Of a DNA stretch of 14,035 nucleotides, positions 1 to 7,153 are shown piece after piece (the first letter of the stretch is position 1; every line of letters begins with the position of its first letter). Origin of the DNA: Alphaproteobacteria bacterium UBA6062 (lineage in GTDB: Bacteria > Pseudomonadota > Alphaproteobacteria > Sneathiellales > Sneathiellaceae); NCBI GenBank assembly GCA_002428885.1, contig DIYE01000182.1, forward strand, positions 1 to 14,035, read 5' to 3'. Made by a program: the position numbers and the translations under genes. The notes below the pieces were generated by a model, which saw only the letters and a list, made by a program, of their open reading frames with translations, searched no databases and had not been told where the DNA came from.

Positions 1-1092
1 AATCCAGCCACCGCCCAGCAGCCGGTCCCCGTCATACATAACACAGGCCTGTCCCGGAGAAACGCCCGGTTCCGGATCCGCAAGCCGTACTTCAGCCCAG
101 CCATCCTGCGCCCCGAAAATCTCTGCCTTCATCGGTTCCTGGGTAGAGCGAACTTTCACCATTACCTCGGTTCCCGTATCGGAAAGGGGCTCATCCCCAA
201 TCCAGTTCATTTCACGCAATGAAATACCGGCAACCAGCAAAGCATCCGGCGGTCCGACAATCACTCGATTCTGCACCGGATCCAGTCGGATGACATAGAT
301 CGGTGATCCAGTCGCGATACCCAAGCCGCGCCGCTGACCAATTGTATAATTGATGATACCGGAATGACGCCCAAGAACATTGCCGGAAAGATCAACTATG
401 TCGCCTTCCTGCCCCGCTCCTGGCCGGATACGCTCAATAACACTGGCGTAATTACCGTTAGGAACAAAGCAGATATCCTGGCTTTCCGGCTTTGCCGCCA
501 CAGCCAGATTATATTTCTCGGCAAGTTCCCGGGTTTCTTCTTTGGTCAGGTGACCAAGCGGAAAACGCAGGTAATCCGCTTGCTCCTGTGTTGTGGCAAA
601 AAGGAAATAGCTCTGATCTTTGACGGCATTTTTACCGCGATAGAGACGCGCTTTCTCAAGCCCTCCTTCCCGGCGGATATAATGCCCCGTCGCCAGCGCA
701 ACGGCTCCCAGATCCCGGGAGGTCTCCAGAAGATCGCGAAACTTAACGGTTTGATTGCAACGCACGCAGGGAACCGGTGTTTCACCGCGCAGGTAACTGT
801 CGGCGAACTCATCCATGACACTGTCCTGAAAACGGCTTTCATAATCCAGCACATAATGGGGGATACCAATGGCATCGGCTACCCGGCGGGCATCATGAAT
901 ATCCTGCCCGGCACAACAGGCGCCTTTTTTCTGCACAGCAACACCATGATCATAAAGCTGCAACGTGATCCCCACCACGTCATAACCTTGATCCTTGAGA
1001 AGCGCAGCCGTAACCGAGCTGTCAACACCGCCTGACATGGCGACGACAACGCGGGTCTCCTCCGGTGCAGTATCAAAACCTAATGAATTCAT
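1..1092 (-). CDS. mnmA: tRNA-specific 2-thiouridylase MnmA (3' end cut by window edge)
   Basis: MnmA uses ATP and a persulfide sulfur to thiolate U34 in the wobble position of tRNA-Lys, -Glu and -Gln in the cytoplasm. The frame is open for 364 codons from the ATG at 1092 to the window edge. An ATP-pyrophosphatase P-loop reads AMSGGVDSS at residues 18-26. The nucleophilic Cys is C112 in CVRCNQTVKF, and the second catalytic Cys is C208 in SQDICFVP. The last visible residues, RLLGGGWI, match the C-terminal beta-barrel end of the family, so only a few residues should be missing. It is the only non-flagellar gene here and lies 89 bp downstream of flgL on the same strand. No Shine-Dalgarno sequence precedes the ATG, and a -10-like element ends only 7 bp before it. 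Identification is firm; the start is fairly sure because the next Met (M19) falls inside the P-loop motif. Confidence 0.96.
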   Translation of the reverse strand, partial: MNSLGFDTAPEETRVVVAMSGGVDSSVTAALLKDQGYDVVGITLQLYDHGVAVQKKGACCAGQDIHDARRVADAIGIPHYVLDYESRFQDSVMDEFADSYLRGETPVPCVRCNQTVKFRDLLETSRDLGAVALATGHYIRREGGLEKARLYRGKNAVKDQSYFLFATTQEQADYLRFPLGHLTKEETRELAEKYNLAVAAKPESQDICFVPNGNYASVIERIRPGAGQEGDIVDLSGNVLGRHSGIINYTIGQRRGLGIATGSPIYVIRLDPVQNRVIVGPPDALLVAGISLREMNWIGDEPLSDTGTEVMVKVRSTQEPMKAEIFGAQDGWAEVRLADPEPGVSPGQACVMYDGDRLLGGGWI

Positions 1093-1099
1093 GGCGCGC

Positions 1100-1127
1100 A
1101 CTATAGGCAGCAATCCGCAGGATGCAA
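1100..1127 (-). promoter_or_regulatory. Candidate housekeeping promoter of mnmA
   Basis: On the minus strand a -35-like TTGCAT (1122-1127) and a -10-like TATAGT (1100-1105) are separated by 16 bp. The expected transcription start, about 7 bp past the -10, falls at or just before the mnmA ATG at 1092, so the mRNA would be leaderless or nearly so. This rests on motif match only. Confidence 0.45.
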
Positions 1128-1140
1128 GTTTTCTGCATCC
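1120..1140. repeat. Short inverted repeat between flgL and mnmA
   Basis: GGATGCA (1120-1126) and TGCATCC (1134-1140) are perfect 7-bp arms around a 7-base loop. No T-run follows on either strand, so it is not a classical terminator. It overlaps the -35 part of the candidate mnmA promoter and could be an operator, or it could be chance. Confidence 0.4.
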
Positions 1141-1181
1141 CGATGCTATCAGGATCACAGTGTAGCGTAGTTTTTAAGCCT

Positions 1182-2144
1182 TTACCTCAGGAAATTCAGA
1201 AGACTGAGGCGGTTGACCTGACTGAGAACGTTATAAGAAGCCTCCAGCGCAAAGTTTTTCTGGTTCAGATTCGTGATCGCCTCGGCTGCATCTACATCTT
1301 CGATATTACTGATAAAGACTTCTGTCTGATCAATCTGAACATCCAGAGTTGTCACAGTCGCCTCAACGGTTTTCAGATTAAGGCCGTTAACGCCTCGGGC
1401 TTCACTCAGGTTTTTAAACATATCCTCAAGATTAGCGATTTCACCTGTCAGAAAAGCCTGATCGGAAGCACTAAGCGGTGTCGAAATTGGTCCAGCCGGT
1501 CCGGCAGGAACCGGCGCGGTAGCCGGAACAGTTCCGTTTTGCCAAAGGGCAATCCGCTGAATTGCCGTCATAATTTCAAGCCCGATATCATCCGCAAGAA
1601 TACCCATCTCAATGGATCGGTTTTCATCAAGCTGAGCTGTCTTTTTCAGATCATTATTTTCGAAGATATCGGTTGGTGGCTCCGCCGCCGTCAACAGGTC
1701 GCTCATCTGAGTGATATTAACCGGAGGTGTATCTTTTTTTGAGCCGCTGAACAGATAGCCTTCACTGTTCTGACTGTTCAGAAAATTGAGAGCAGCATCA
1801 AAAGCACCTTCAATGGCAGCCTCAAAGCCGAGACTGGTGGAGGAGTTGATCGCTTTCATAACGGATTCCTTAATATCGGTTGCCGCCTTCTCCATGCCTC
1901 CAAGAGCCTGATCATAGGTAAAGAGGGTGGACTGAATAGTCCCATTATTTTCTTTATGTTGTTCCAGCCTGGACAGCAGGGATTTGGCACCCGTCAAACT
2001 GGCGGTATCCTGATAAATATCTTTATAAAACTCGGCAACATGGCCGGTAGAGACCTGGCGTTGAGCCTTATTCGCCGCCTGCTGGTTCTGCAGCATATCA
2101 TTCATCAGGATACGGCTTTGCTGGAAAGTTGAAACGCGTGTCAT
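1182..2144 (-). CDS. flgL: Flagellar hook-associated protein 3 (FlgL), hook-filament junction
   Basis: FlgL forms the second junction ring between hook and filament, outside the cell, and is exported by the flagellar type III system. The protein has 320 residues, close to the usual family size. The flagellin-like N-terminal helical region starts at residue 2 with TRVSTFQQSRILMNDMLQNQ and includes the QVSTGH segment near 30-35. A YLFSGSK motif, typical of the D1 region of FlgL and flagellins, is at 130-136. The C-terminal helix (about 293-320) ends in NRLSLLNFLR. A Pro/Ala-rich stretch at about 205-222 looks like a flexible insertion in the variable middle domain. The ATG at 2144 is preceded by an AGGAG ribosome site about 7 bases away. 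It lies 22 bp after flgK and is surely co-transcribed with it. No terminator is visible before mnmA, so read-through is possible. Confidence 0.93.
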   Translation of the reverse strand: MTRVSTFQQSRILMNDMLQNQQAANKAQRQVSTGHVAEFYKDIYQDTASLTGAKSLLSRLEQHKENNGTIQSTLFTYDQALGGMEKAATDIKESVMKAINSSTSLGFEAAIEGAFDAALNFLNSQNSEGYLFSGSKKDTPPVNITQMSDLLTAAEPPTDIFENNDLKKTAQLDENRSIEMGILADDIGLEIMTAIQRIALWQNGTVPATAPVPAGPAGPISTPLSASDQAFLTGEIANLEDMFKNLSEARGVNGLNLKTVEATVTTLDVQIDQTEVFISNIEDVDAAEAITNLNQKNFALEASYNVLSQVNRLSLLNFLR

Positions 2145-2166
2145 TGTCTAATCTCCTGCGAATGAA

Positions 2167-4263
2167 TTAAGCGATATTAAGAAGGATGTCATACATATCC
2201 CGAGCCGTCGTAATGACCCTGGCCGCCGCATTGTAGGCATTCTGATAAACAATCAGATTTGCCAGTTCCTCGTCCATATTGACGCCGGAAATTTCCTGCT
2301 TCTTATTTTCCAGAACGCCTGTCAAAGCGGCCCTGTCCGACTGCAGACTCTCGGCCCGCGCAGCATCCAGGCCTGCTTTTGCCAGAACCTGGGATGCATA
2401 TTCGGAAAGCGTCACATTGGATCCGGGAAGACCACCAACGGTGGCAAAGTTGGCCGTCTCGCTTGACAGATTTTGAAAAGCGAGGGCACCCCGGTTATCG
2501 GACAGCGTCAAAGCCGGTGTACCAGTTGCATCCACATCCGCCAGAGCAAGAGTCATGGGAGACGCCAGAATATCGGAGCGAACAGCGAAATCAATGCCCT
2601 GATCACCAGGAAAGCGCTGACCGACACCAAACATGTTGGCAAAGGACAATCCGGTACCTGCCCTGTTCGTTGTATCATTGACCACTAGCGTCTGATAGCC
2701 TTCATATCCGCTTGCACCGGTTATTTCGATAGCACCATTGGCATTAAGGCTGGCTGTACCGGCAGTTCCGAGGCCCGTATTAATGGCGTTGATCACATCT
2801 GTCATCGTGCCGCCGATGGCGCCAAAGTCCACACTAAAAGTCGACGCAACCTCTCCGTTCGGTCCCCGGAAAGCAAAGTCGGTCGTGCCTGTAAAGCTGT
2901 GAGGATTACCACCGGCCAATCCGGTTTCAAAATTCGTCTCAACAGTGGCTTCTATAAGATCATTCATCCCGAAGAAATGAGAGAATCCCCGTCCTGCCCG
3001 GTCCGAAGGCGTGGTCGCGTCCTGCGCAATACCAACGCCCGTCGAGCCCGCGGGTGCGTTCATTGCCATCACACCGTTGGTCAAGGAAAGCGTTCCTGCT
3101 CCCAATGCCCCATTTACCTCGGCAATAACATCATTCAATGTCGCTGTACCGACGGCGTCGAAATCAACCGTATAGGAATTGACGATCTCATTATTGGCAT
3201 CGAAGCTGTAAAATGTAGCCTGTCCGGTAAAACCGTGTGCTTCCGCTCCGGCGAGCCCCGAATTTTTCCCGGTGAGCGATGCAGGTGGCGGCACTGCGAT
3301 ATTATCATTGTGAACCGCATTAAACTGCTCGGCCGTCGCAGCTGCCAAAGTACCGATCTGATTGTAAAGGGACGGCAATTCCACATTTCGCATATCCAGC
3401 AGACCGCGCAGAGAACCACCTGTCAGTTCCGGATCCAACGGCAAACCATTCGGTTCCAGCGTTTTGTTAACCGGATCATAGATATTGAGGCTGATTTGTG
3501 AGAAGACCGTTTCAGACGAAACACTTGCAGCCGGTGAGTAAACCAGCTGACGAGGCTGGAAATCGAGAAGCTGCTGCCCCGCATTGGTAACGATGGCCAG
3601 CGAACCATCTCCTTGCGGATAGGTTTTAACGTCGACAATTTTTGAGATTTCATCAATAGCCTGATCCCGCTGATCTTCCAGTTCACCCGTCGGCTGCTCG
3701 CTGATCGTTGCGGAAATAATCTCATGGTTCAGGTCATAGATTCTGAGAATCGCCTTGTTAACGGTCTCGATTTCACTGGCAATCTTGGAATCGGCTTCTT
3801 TACGCAAACTTTGGATCTGTCCCTGAAGACGATCGGTCTCAATACCGAAATTCTGCAACTCCGTTAGGGCTGCCGTTCTGGAAACGGAAAGAGAAGGATC
3901 TGTTGTAAGGGCCGAGAAAGATGTATGAATGCTGTCAATTTTACCGGTCAGAGATGTATTAGCGGCTGGATCCCCCATCAAAGCCTGAAGCTTCGAATAG
4001 ATCTCCGACATGGCTTTATACTGTTCAGTGCTGGCCGTGGATAATCTCAACTCACGGGTAACAAACTGATCCGTGATCCGCCGGATGTCATCAATGTTAA
4101 CCCCTGCGCCGGTTCCATCGAGAACAACAGCACTGTAATCAACAACCTTACGAGCATACCCAATCGTCTGAACGTTAGCGATATTGTTGGATGTGACTGT
4201 CAGTGCCTGCTGATGGGCGAGCATGCCGCTCACTCCGGCATTCATGATTGAATTCAAGCTCAT
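2167..4263 (-). CDS. flgK: Flagellar hook-associated protein 1 (FlgK), with a duplicated central domain
   Basis: FlgK forms the first junction ring on the hook tip and is exported through the flagellar type III system. It has 698 residues against 547 in E. coli. The N-terminal rod/hook-type motif (residues 5-38, including TVTSNNIANVQTIGYARK) and the C-terminal motif (about 662-697, with NLIVYQNAYNAAARVI) are both intact and identify the family. The extra length is largely two tandem copies of a roughly 100-residue module, 336-436 and 448-550. Each starts GLAG, continues H-x-FTG and VDF, and ends in NRAG/DRAG followed by a MFG/FFG turn. The ATG at 4263 has an AAGGGG ribosome site. It is first in a two-gene operon with flgL, driven by a sigma-54-type promoter about 200 bp upstream, which fits late hook-class expression. 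Confidence 0.95.
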   Translation of the reverse strand: MSLNSIMNAGVSGMLAHQQALTVTSNNIANVQTIGYARKVVDYSAVVLDGTGAGVNIDDIRRITDQFVTRELRLSTASTEQYKAMSEIYSKLQALMGDPAANTSLTGKIDSIHTSFSALTTDPSLSVSRTAALTELQNFGIETDRLQGQIQSLRKEADSKIASEIETVNKAILRIYDLNHEIISATISEQPTGELEDQRDQAIDEISKIVDVKTYPQGDGSLAIVTNAGQQLLDFQPRQLVYSPAASVSSETVFSQISLNIYDPVNKTLEPNGLPLDPELTGGSLRGLLDMRNVELPSLYNQIGTLAAATAEQFNAVHNDNIAVPPPASLTGKNSGLAGAEAHGFTGQATFYSFDANNEIVNSYTVDFDAVGTATLNDVIAEVNGALGAGTLSLTNGVMAMNAPAGSTGVGIAQDATTPSDRAGRGFSHFFGMNDLIEATVETNFETGLAGGNPHSFTGTTDFAFRGPNGEVASTFSVDFGAIGGTMTDVINAINTGLGTAGTASLNANGAIEITGASGYEGYQTLVVNDTTNRAGTGLSFANMFGVGQRFPGDQGIDFAVRSDILASPMTLALADVDATGTPALTLSDNRGALAFQNLSSETANFATVGGLPGSNVTLSEYASQVLAKAGLDAARAESLQSDRAALTGVLENKKQEISGVNMDEELANLIVYQNAYNAAARVITTARDMYDILLNIA
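2614..3258 (-). repeat. Tandem duplication of an about 100-residue module inside flgK
   Basis: Copy A spans residues 336-436 (DNA 2956-3258) and copy B residues 448-550 (DNA 2614-2922). Shared landmarks in the same order are GLAG, H-x-FTG, an aromatic-rich strand, (T/S)VDF-x-A-(V/I)G, a DVI-x-(E/A)-(V/I)N helix, NG, RAG-x-G, and (F/M)FG. The copies have diverged, so this is an old domain duplication and not a recent DNA repeat. It lies in the surface-exposed middle part expected to vary in FlgK. Confidence 0.8.
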
Positions 4264-4472
4264 TTCACTATCCCCTTCAGCTCAACACGGGTCGCGCACT
4301 CGGAAAAACCGAACCACGAACAGGCAAAAAACGACCGACGGGCAGATATTTCCGAGATAGCATCTTATTGAAAATATCCGCTAATCCATTGATTTTTAAA
4401 TATATTATTGCAATCAACATCTGTGCATCTCATCCGGATCCGCATTACATTCATTTAATCTGCCTCTATATA

Positions 4473-4488
4473 TGCAAAGGTGATGCCA
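4473..4488 (-). promoter_or_regulatory. Sigma-54 (-24/-12) promoter for flgK-flgL
   Basis: The minus strand reads TGGCATCACCTTTGCA, against the sigma-54 consensus TGGCAC-N5-TTGCW. Both invariant pairs are present, GG (positions 4486-4487) and GC (4474-4475), at the correct spacing. Transcription should start near 4462, giving a leader of about 200 bases before flgK. RpoN control of late flagellar genes is standard in Caulobacter-type hierarchies. Confidence 0.78.
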
Positions 4489-4562
4489 ACCACTCTCCAG
4501 TCTAAAAACCAATTGTAAATGACCTTCCAAAAAACACCCCTCATACAGCAGGGGGAAGCTTC

Positions 4563-4576
4563 TGCCGAGCTCGGCA
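4563..4576. promoter_or_regulatory. Palindrome, candidate shared activator site (FlbD-like) between divergent sigma-54 promoters
   Basis: TGCCGAGCTCGGCA is a perfect 14-bp palindrome, directly preceded by a second palindrome, GAAGCTTC (4555-4562). It lies about 100-115 bp upstream of the predicted flgK start and about 150-160 bp upstream of the predicted fliK start, the range of sigma-54 enhancers. Each half contains CGGCA, also found in the fliF palindrome, although the half-sites point the other way here. A T-run follows on the plus strand, so a weak terminator-like hairpin is an alternative. Binding by FlbD is inference. Confidence 0.45.
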
Positions 4577-4654
4577 TTTTTAGCAAGATCAACCGGAATA
4601 AATTGCCTTTTTCAAGCATGGAATCAGGTCTTCGCATTAAAGCTCTTCCCATCG

Positions 4655-4667
4655 CAATGTATTGGTT
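4655..4667. promoter_or_regulatory. IHF-like site upstream of the fliK promoter
   Basis: CAATGTATTGGTT matches the reverse IHF consensus YAANNNNTTGATW with one mismatch, and an A/T tract lies beside it. It sits between the palindrome at 4563-4576 and the -24 element at 4699, where IHF commonly bends DNA at sigma-54 promoters. Such degenerate sites also occur by chance. Confidence 0.3.
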
Positions 4668-4697
4668 TTGCTTATTTTTTTAAGCATTCCTAAAAAC

Positions 4698-4713
4698 TGG
4701 CCCGGCTTTTGCT
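4698..4713 (+). promoter_or_regulatory. Sigma-54 (-24/-12) promoter for fliK-flgD-flgE
   Basis: TGGCCCGGCTTTTGCT fits TGGCAC-N5-TTGCW, with GG at 4699-4700 and GC at 4711-4712 in the correct register. One base of the -24 box deviates (C for A). The predicted start near 4724 leaves about 45 bases of leader before the fliK ATG, consistent with driving this hook operon. Confidence 0.78.
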
Positions 4714-4768
4714 TTGATAGGGGCGAGTTACCGCGTGAAGCGGCAGGCAACAGAAAAGAGCACACACG

Positions 4769-6361
4769 ATGGACGTATCACAGATCAATAAAAGCGATAC
4801 CAATCCCTTCGCCTGGGACCCAACATATATGTCGGAGAAAACCGAAGATTTCGCCCGTATTCTGACAGAGCAGGAAGAAGCACCTGATCCCGTGCGCGAA
4901 ACCGCGGCGGACAGTCGTGATGATGATTACAGCAAAGATGATGATCTGCGAGCGGATGACGCTGATACAACGGATGATGATCATACGGCGGAAACGGACG
5001 ATAAAGATGTCCCGTCTGAAGCCGGATCGACTGTTGCTGCTCAGGAAGCATCTGTAGTAGCCGATACCAAAACAAATGTGACTTTCTCGGACAGCACGGA
5101 AAAAGGCGGCAACACGGCCGACAATATACAGTCAGCTTCAGCCAATAATGTTGCAAAGGATGTTAAGGCGGGAACGACTCAGGTAACGTCGCCAGATTTT
5201 GGCGTGAAGCCGGAAACAGCGGCCCAGACATCCGCGGCAACTCAACAAACATCAAATATAATGCCAGCACAAACAGCTCAGGCTGCGACGAGCAAAACAG
5301 CGGAAACAGCTGTCACACAACAGGCCTCACAAACGACAGCGGTCGCCGGCAATACCGCGAGAAAAGAGCAAATCGGCAAGGTTGGTCCGGAAAACCCACA
5401 GGTTGTGAACCAGCACTCCGCATCAGCAACCACCAAACCGGAAACCGTATCTGTAAAAACGGTTGAAGCGGACGCGATTAAACAAAGCGCCCAGCCAACA
5501 ACACTGGAAACCCTGAGAGCCGAGGAAATGGCCAAACTATCTGAAAAGGATGCCCTTTCCACAAAGATCGGCGAAATGCTGAACATGTCCAAAGGCAAAA
5601 TAACCCTGGTTCAGAAAGCATCTGCCGCTACAAACGGCAATACTGGATCTCTTGTCAGTTCGGCAACAGCGATGGCAGCCAGCACCGCCTCAACTCAGGC
5701 TTCAGCGGGGACAGCAACCGCAATTGATATGGTAACGCAGGCTGCTCAACAGGCGGAAACCCCCATAAGTCTGCAATCACCGACGGGCTCTCCGGCACCT
5801 ATTATACAGCAAGCCGCGACCGATCCGTCTGTTTCCGGAAACTCTTCTTTGCAGGGAGCTTCTGTTCCGGGCGTAGAAGCCAGTTCCAGCAGTAGCAACA
5901 GCCAGGCAGCAAACAGTACGAAAGCCTCTGCGCAGGCAGGAAGCCCGGCTGAGCAGGTTTCAAAGCAAATCACAGCAGCCGTGCGAGAAGGCGCTGACAA
6001 AATAAAAATCCAACTAAACCCTGCAGAGCTTGGGAGAGTCGATATCAAGCTGGAGCTTGGTCATGACGGTCGTATCCTCGCTGTGATCGCGGCAGATAAT
6101 CAGGAAAGCCTGGATCTGCTTCAACAAGATTCAAAAACGCTGGAAAAAGCCTTGCAGGATGCCGGCTTTGAAACCGGTGACGACAGCCTGAACTTCAGCC
6201 TGAGCCAGCACGGTCAGGAAGAAGGAGACTTCCAGAAGGCTTCAGGTGACAGCGCTTCCGATAAGGAAACAGAAACATCCGGTGACGAGGTACTGGCCGA
6301 TATTGATCCGGCTTACCTCTCTTCTTCCGCATCAGAGGGCGGTCTTGATATCGCCGTCTAA
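4769..6361 (+). CDS. fliK: Flagellar hook-length control protein FliK
   Basis: FliK is secreted during hook growth, measures hook length and switches the export gate from hook to filament substrates. The 530-residue protein has a long Ala/Thr/Ser/Gln-rich, poorly conserved N-terminal part, as expected for a flexible ruler. A conserved C-terminal hook domain follows at about 395-480, with IQLNPAELGRVDIKLEL near 414-430, the family signature. Residues 48-80 are strikingly rich in Asp, with several DDD runs. The domain is followed by an acidic Ser-rich tail instead of ending the protein. The ATG at 4769 is preceded by a weak AAGAG ribosome site 8 bases away. It is first in an operon with flgD (23 bp on) and flgE, the genes whose assembly it controls, behind a sigma-54-type promoter. 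Family assignment rests on the C-terminal signature and context. Confidence 0.9.
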   Translation: MDVSQINKSDTNPFAWDPTYMSEKTEDFARILTEQEEAPDPVRETAADSRDDDYSKDDDLRADDADTTDDDHTAETDDKDVPSEAGSTVAAQEASVVADTKTNVTFSDSTEKGGNTADNIQSASANNVAKDVKAGTTQVTSPDFGVKPETAAQTSAATQQTSNIMPAQTAQAATSKTAETAVTQQASQTTAVAGNTARKEQIGKVGPENPQVVNQHSASATTKPETVSVKTVEADAIKQSAQPTTLETLRAEEMAKLSEKDALSTKIGEMLNMSKGKITLVQKASAATNGNTGSLVSSATAMAASTASTQASAGTATAIDMVTQAAQQAETPISLQSPTGSPAPIIQQAATDPSVSGNSSLQGASVPGVEASSSSSNSQAANSTKASAQAGSPAEQVSKQITAAVREGADKIKIQLNPAELGRVDIKLELGHDGRILAVIAADNQESLDLLQQDSKTLEKALQDAGFETGDDSLNFSLSQHGQEEGDFQKASGDSASDKETETSGDEVLADIDPAYLSSSASEGGLDIAV

Positions 6362-6384
6362 ACAGGGAAACAGGAGTAAATTCG

Positions 6385-7086
6385 ATGAATATCGATGAGG
6401 CAAACGCCAAATACTACAATGACAATTCGAAGGCCGGACAGGCCGCTGTAAAACTTGCGGATAACTTCGATGACTTTCTGACACTGCTCACGACACAGCT
6501 TCAGAACCAGGATCCGCTAAGCCCTACGGATTCGACAGAGTTCACCAATCAGCTGGTATCCTTTACCCAGGTGGAACAGTCCATTGCGTCCAACCAGAAT
6601 TTGGAAGCCCTGATCAATCTACAATCCATTGGCCAGCAGAATAACGAGGCAACGATTCTGATCAACTACCTCGGTAAAACGATCGGATCAAATCTGAACA
6701 TTGCGGGTCTCAAAGATGGCGAAGCCACCTGGAATATGGAATTCGGAGCTGCGGCTGACGAAGTGGTCTATTCCGTCTATGACGCCTCTGGCAACAAAGT
6801 ATACACGATCAATGATAATGACGGTGTTGCGAAAGGTGAGCACAGCTTCACCTGGGACGGCACGATCAACGGTGGCGGTGCAGCTCCTGAAGGAACTTAT
6901 TTCCTTGCTGCAGAAGCCAAGACAGATGGCGGCAGTGATGTTGAGGTAGCCTTTAACTTTAAAGGTGTCGCAACAAGCGCAGAGACCGTCAATGGCGTTC
7001 CTGTTCTTATGGTCAATGATTTGCCCATCGGGCTGGCTAATATCATTTCCGTAGAAGTCACAGATCCAACGGGAGATGCCTCATGA
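6385..7086 (+). CDS. flgD: Flagellar hook assembly (cap) protein FlgD
   Basis: FlgD forms the temporary scaffold cap at the hook tip on which FlgE subunits fold, and is replaced by FlgK when the hook is complete. The 233-residue length is normal. The N-terminal FlgD signature is clear at about 28-75, running from DDFLTLLTTQLQNQDPLSP to QLVSFTQVEQ. The C-terminal half (about 100-225) has the expected tudor-like and FlgD Ig-like folds, with YSVYDASGNKVY and HSFTWDGTINGGG followed by GTYFLAAEA. A strong AGGAG ribosome site precedes the ATG. It is the second gene of the fliK-flgD-flgE group, between the length-control protein and the hook subunit it helps to assemble. Confidence 0.95.
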   Translation: MNIDEANAKYYNDNSKAGQAAVKLADNFDDFLTLLTTQLQNQDPLSPTDSTEFTNQLVSFTQVEQSIASNQNLEALINLQSIGQQNNEATILINYLGKTIGSNLNIAGLKDGEATWNMEFGAAADEVVYSVYDASGNKVYTINDNDGVAKGEHSFTWDGTINGGGAAPEGTYFLAAEAKTDGGSDVEVAFNFKGVATSAETVNGVPVLMVNDLPIGLANIISVEVTDPTGDAS

Positions 7087-7153
7087 TCAGCAGGCAATCC
7101 GTTCAATTTATTTCGCTTCAGGCAGGCGACCGGTATTATAAAGGAGTAACAAA

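Larger units (their letters stand above)
4264..4768. promoter_or_regulatory. Divergent control region between flgK and fliK (505 bp)
   Basis: This gene-free stretch separates the minus-strand flgK-flgL operon from the plus-strand fliK-flgD-flgE operon. It holds one sigma-54-type promoter on each strand, a palindrome between them, an IHF-like site, an AT-rich tract near 4385-4420 and a roughly 200-base leader for flgK. Small open frames in it lack ribosome sites and similarity to anything I recognise. Confidence 0.75.

Noticed and set aside
364..1035. 223-codon open frame on the plus strand
   Set aside because: It lies antisense to mnmA, whose catalytic motifs are intact, and it has no recognisable family or ribosome site.
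1122..1742. 206-codon open frame on the plus strand
   Set aside because: Antisense shadow of flgL; Cys/Arg-rich composition and no family resemblance.
2899..3501. 200-codon open frame on the plus strand
   Set aside because: Antisense shadow within flgK, over the duplicated module.
4455..4652. 65-codon minus-strand frame in the flgK-fliK spacer
   Set aside because: It overlaps the sigma-54 promoter and palindrome, has no convincing ribosome site and resembles no protein I know.
4731..4743. CCGC/GCGG mini-hairpin in the fliK leader
   Set aside because: Only four base pairs; easily chance.
7087..7153. Promoter in the flgD-flgE gap
   Set aside because: No sigma-54 or housekeeping element visible; only a strong ribosome site for flgE.
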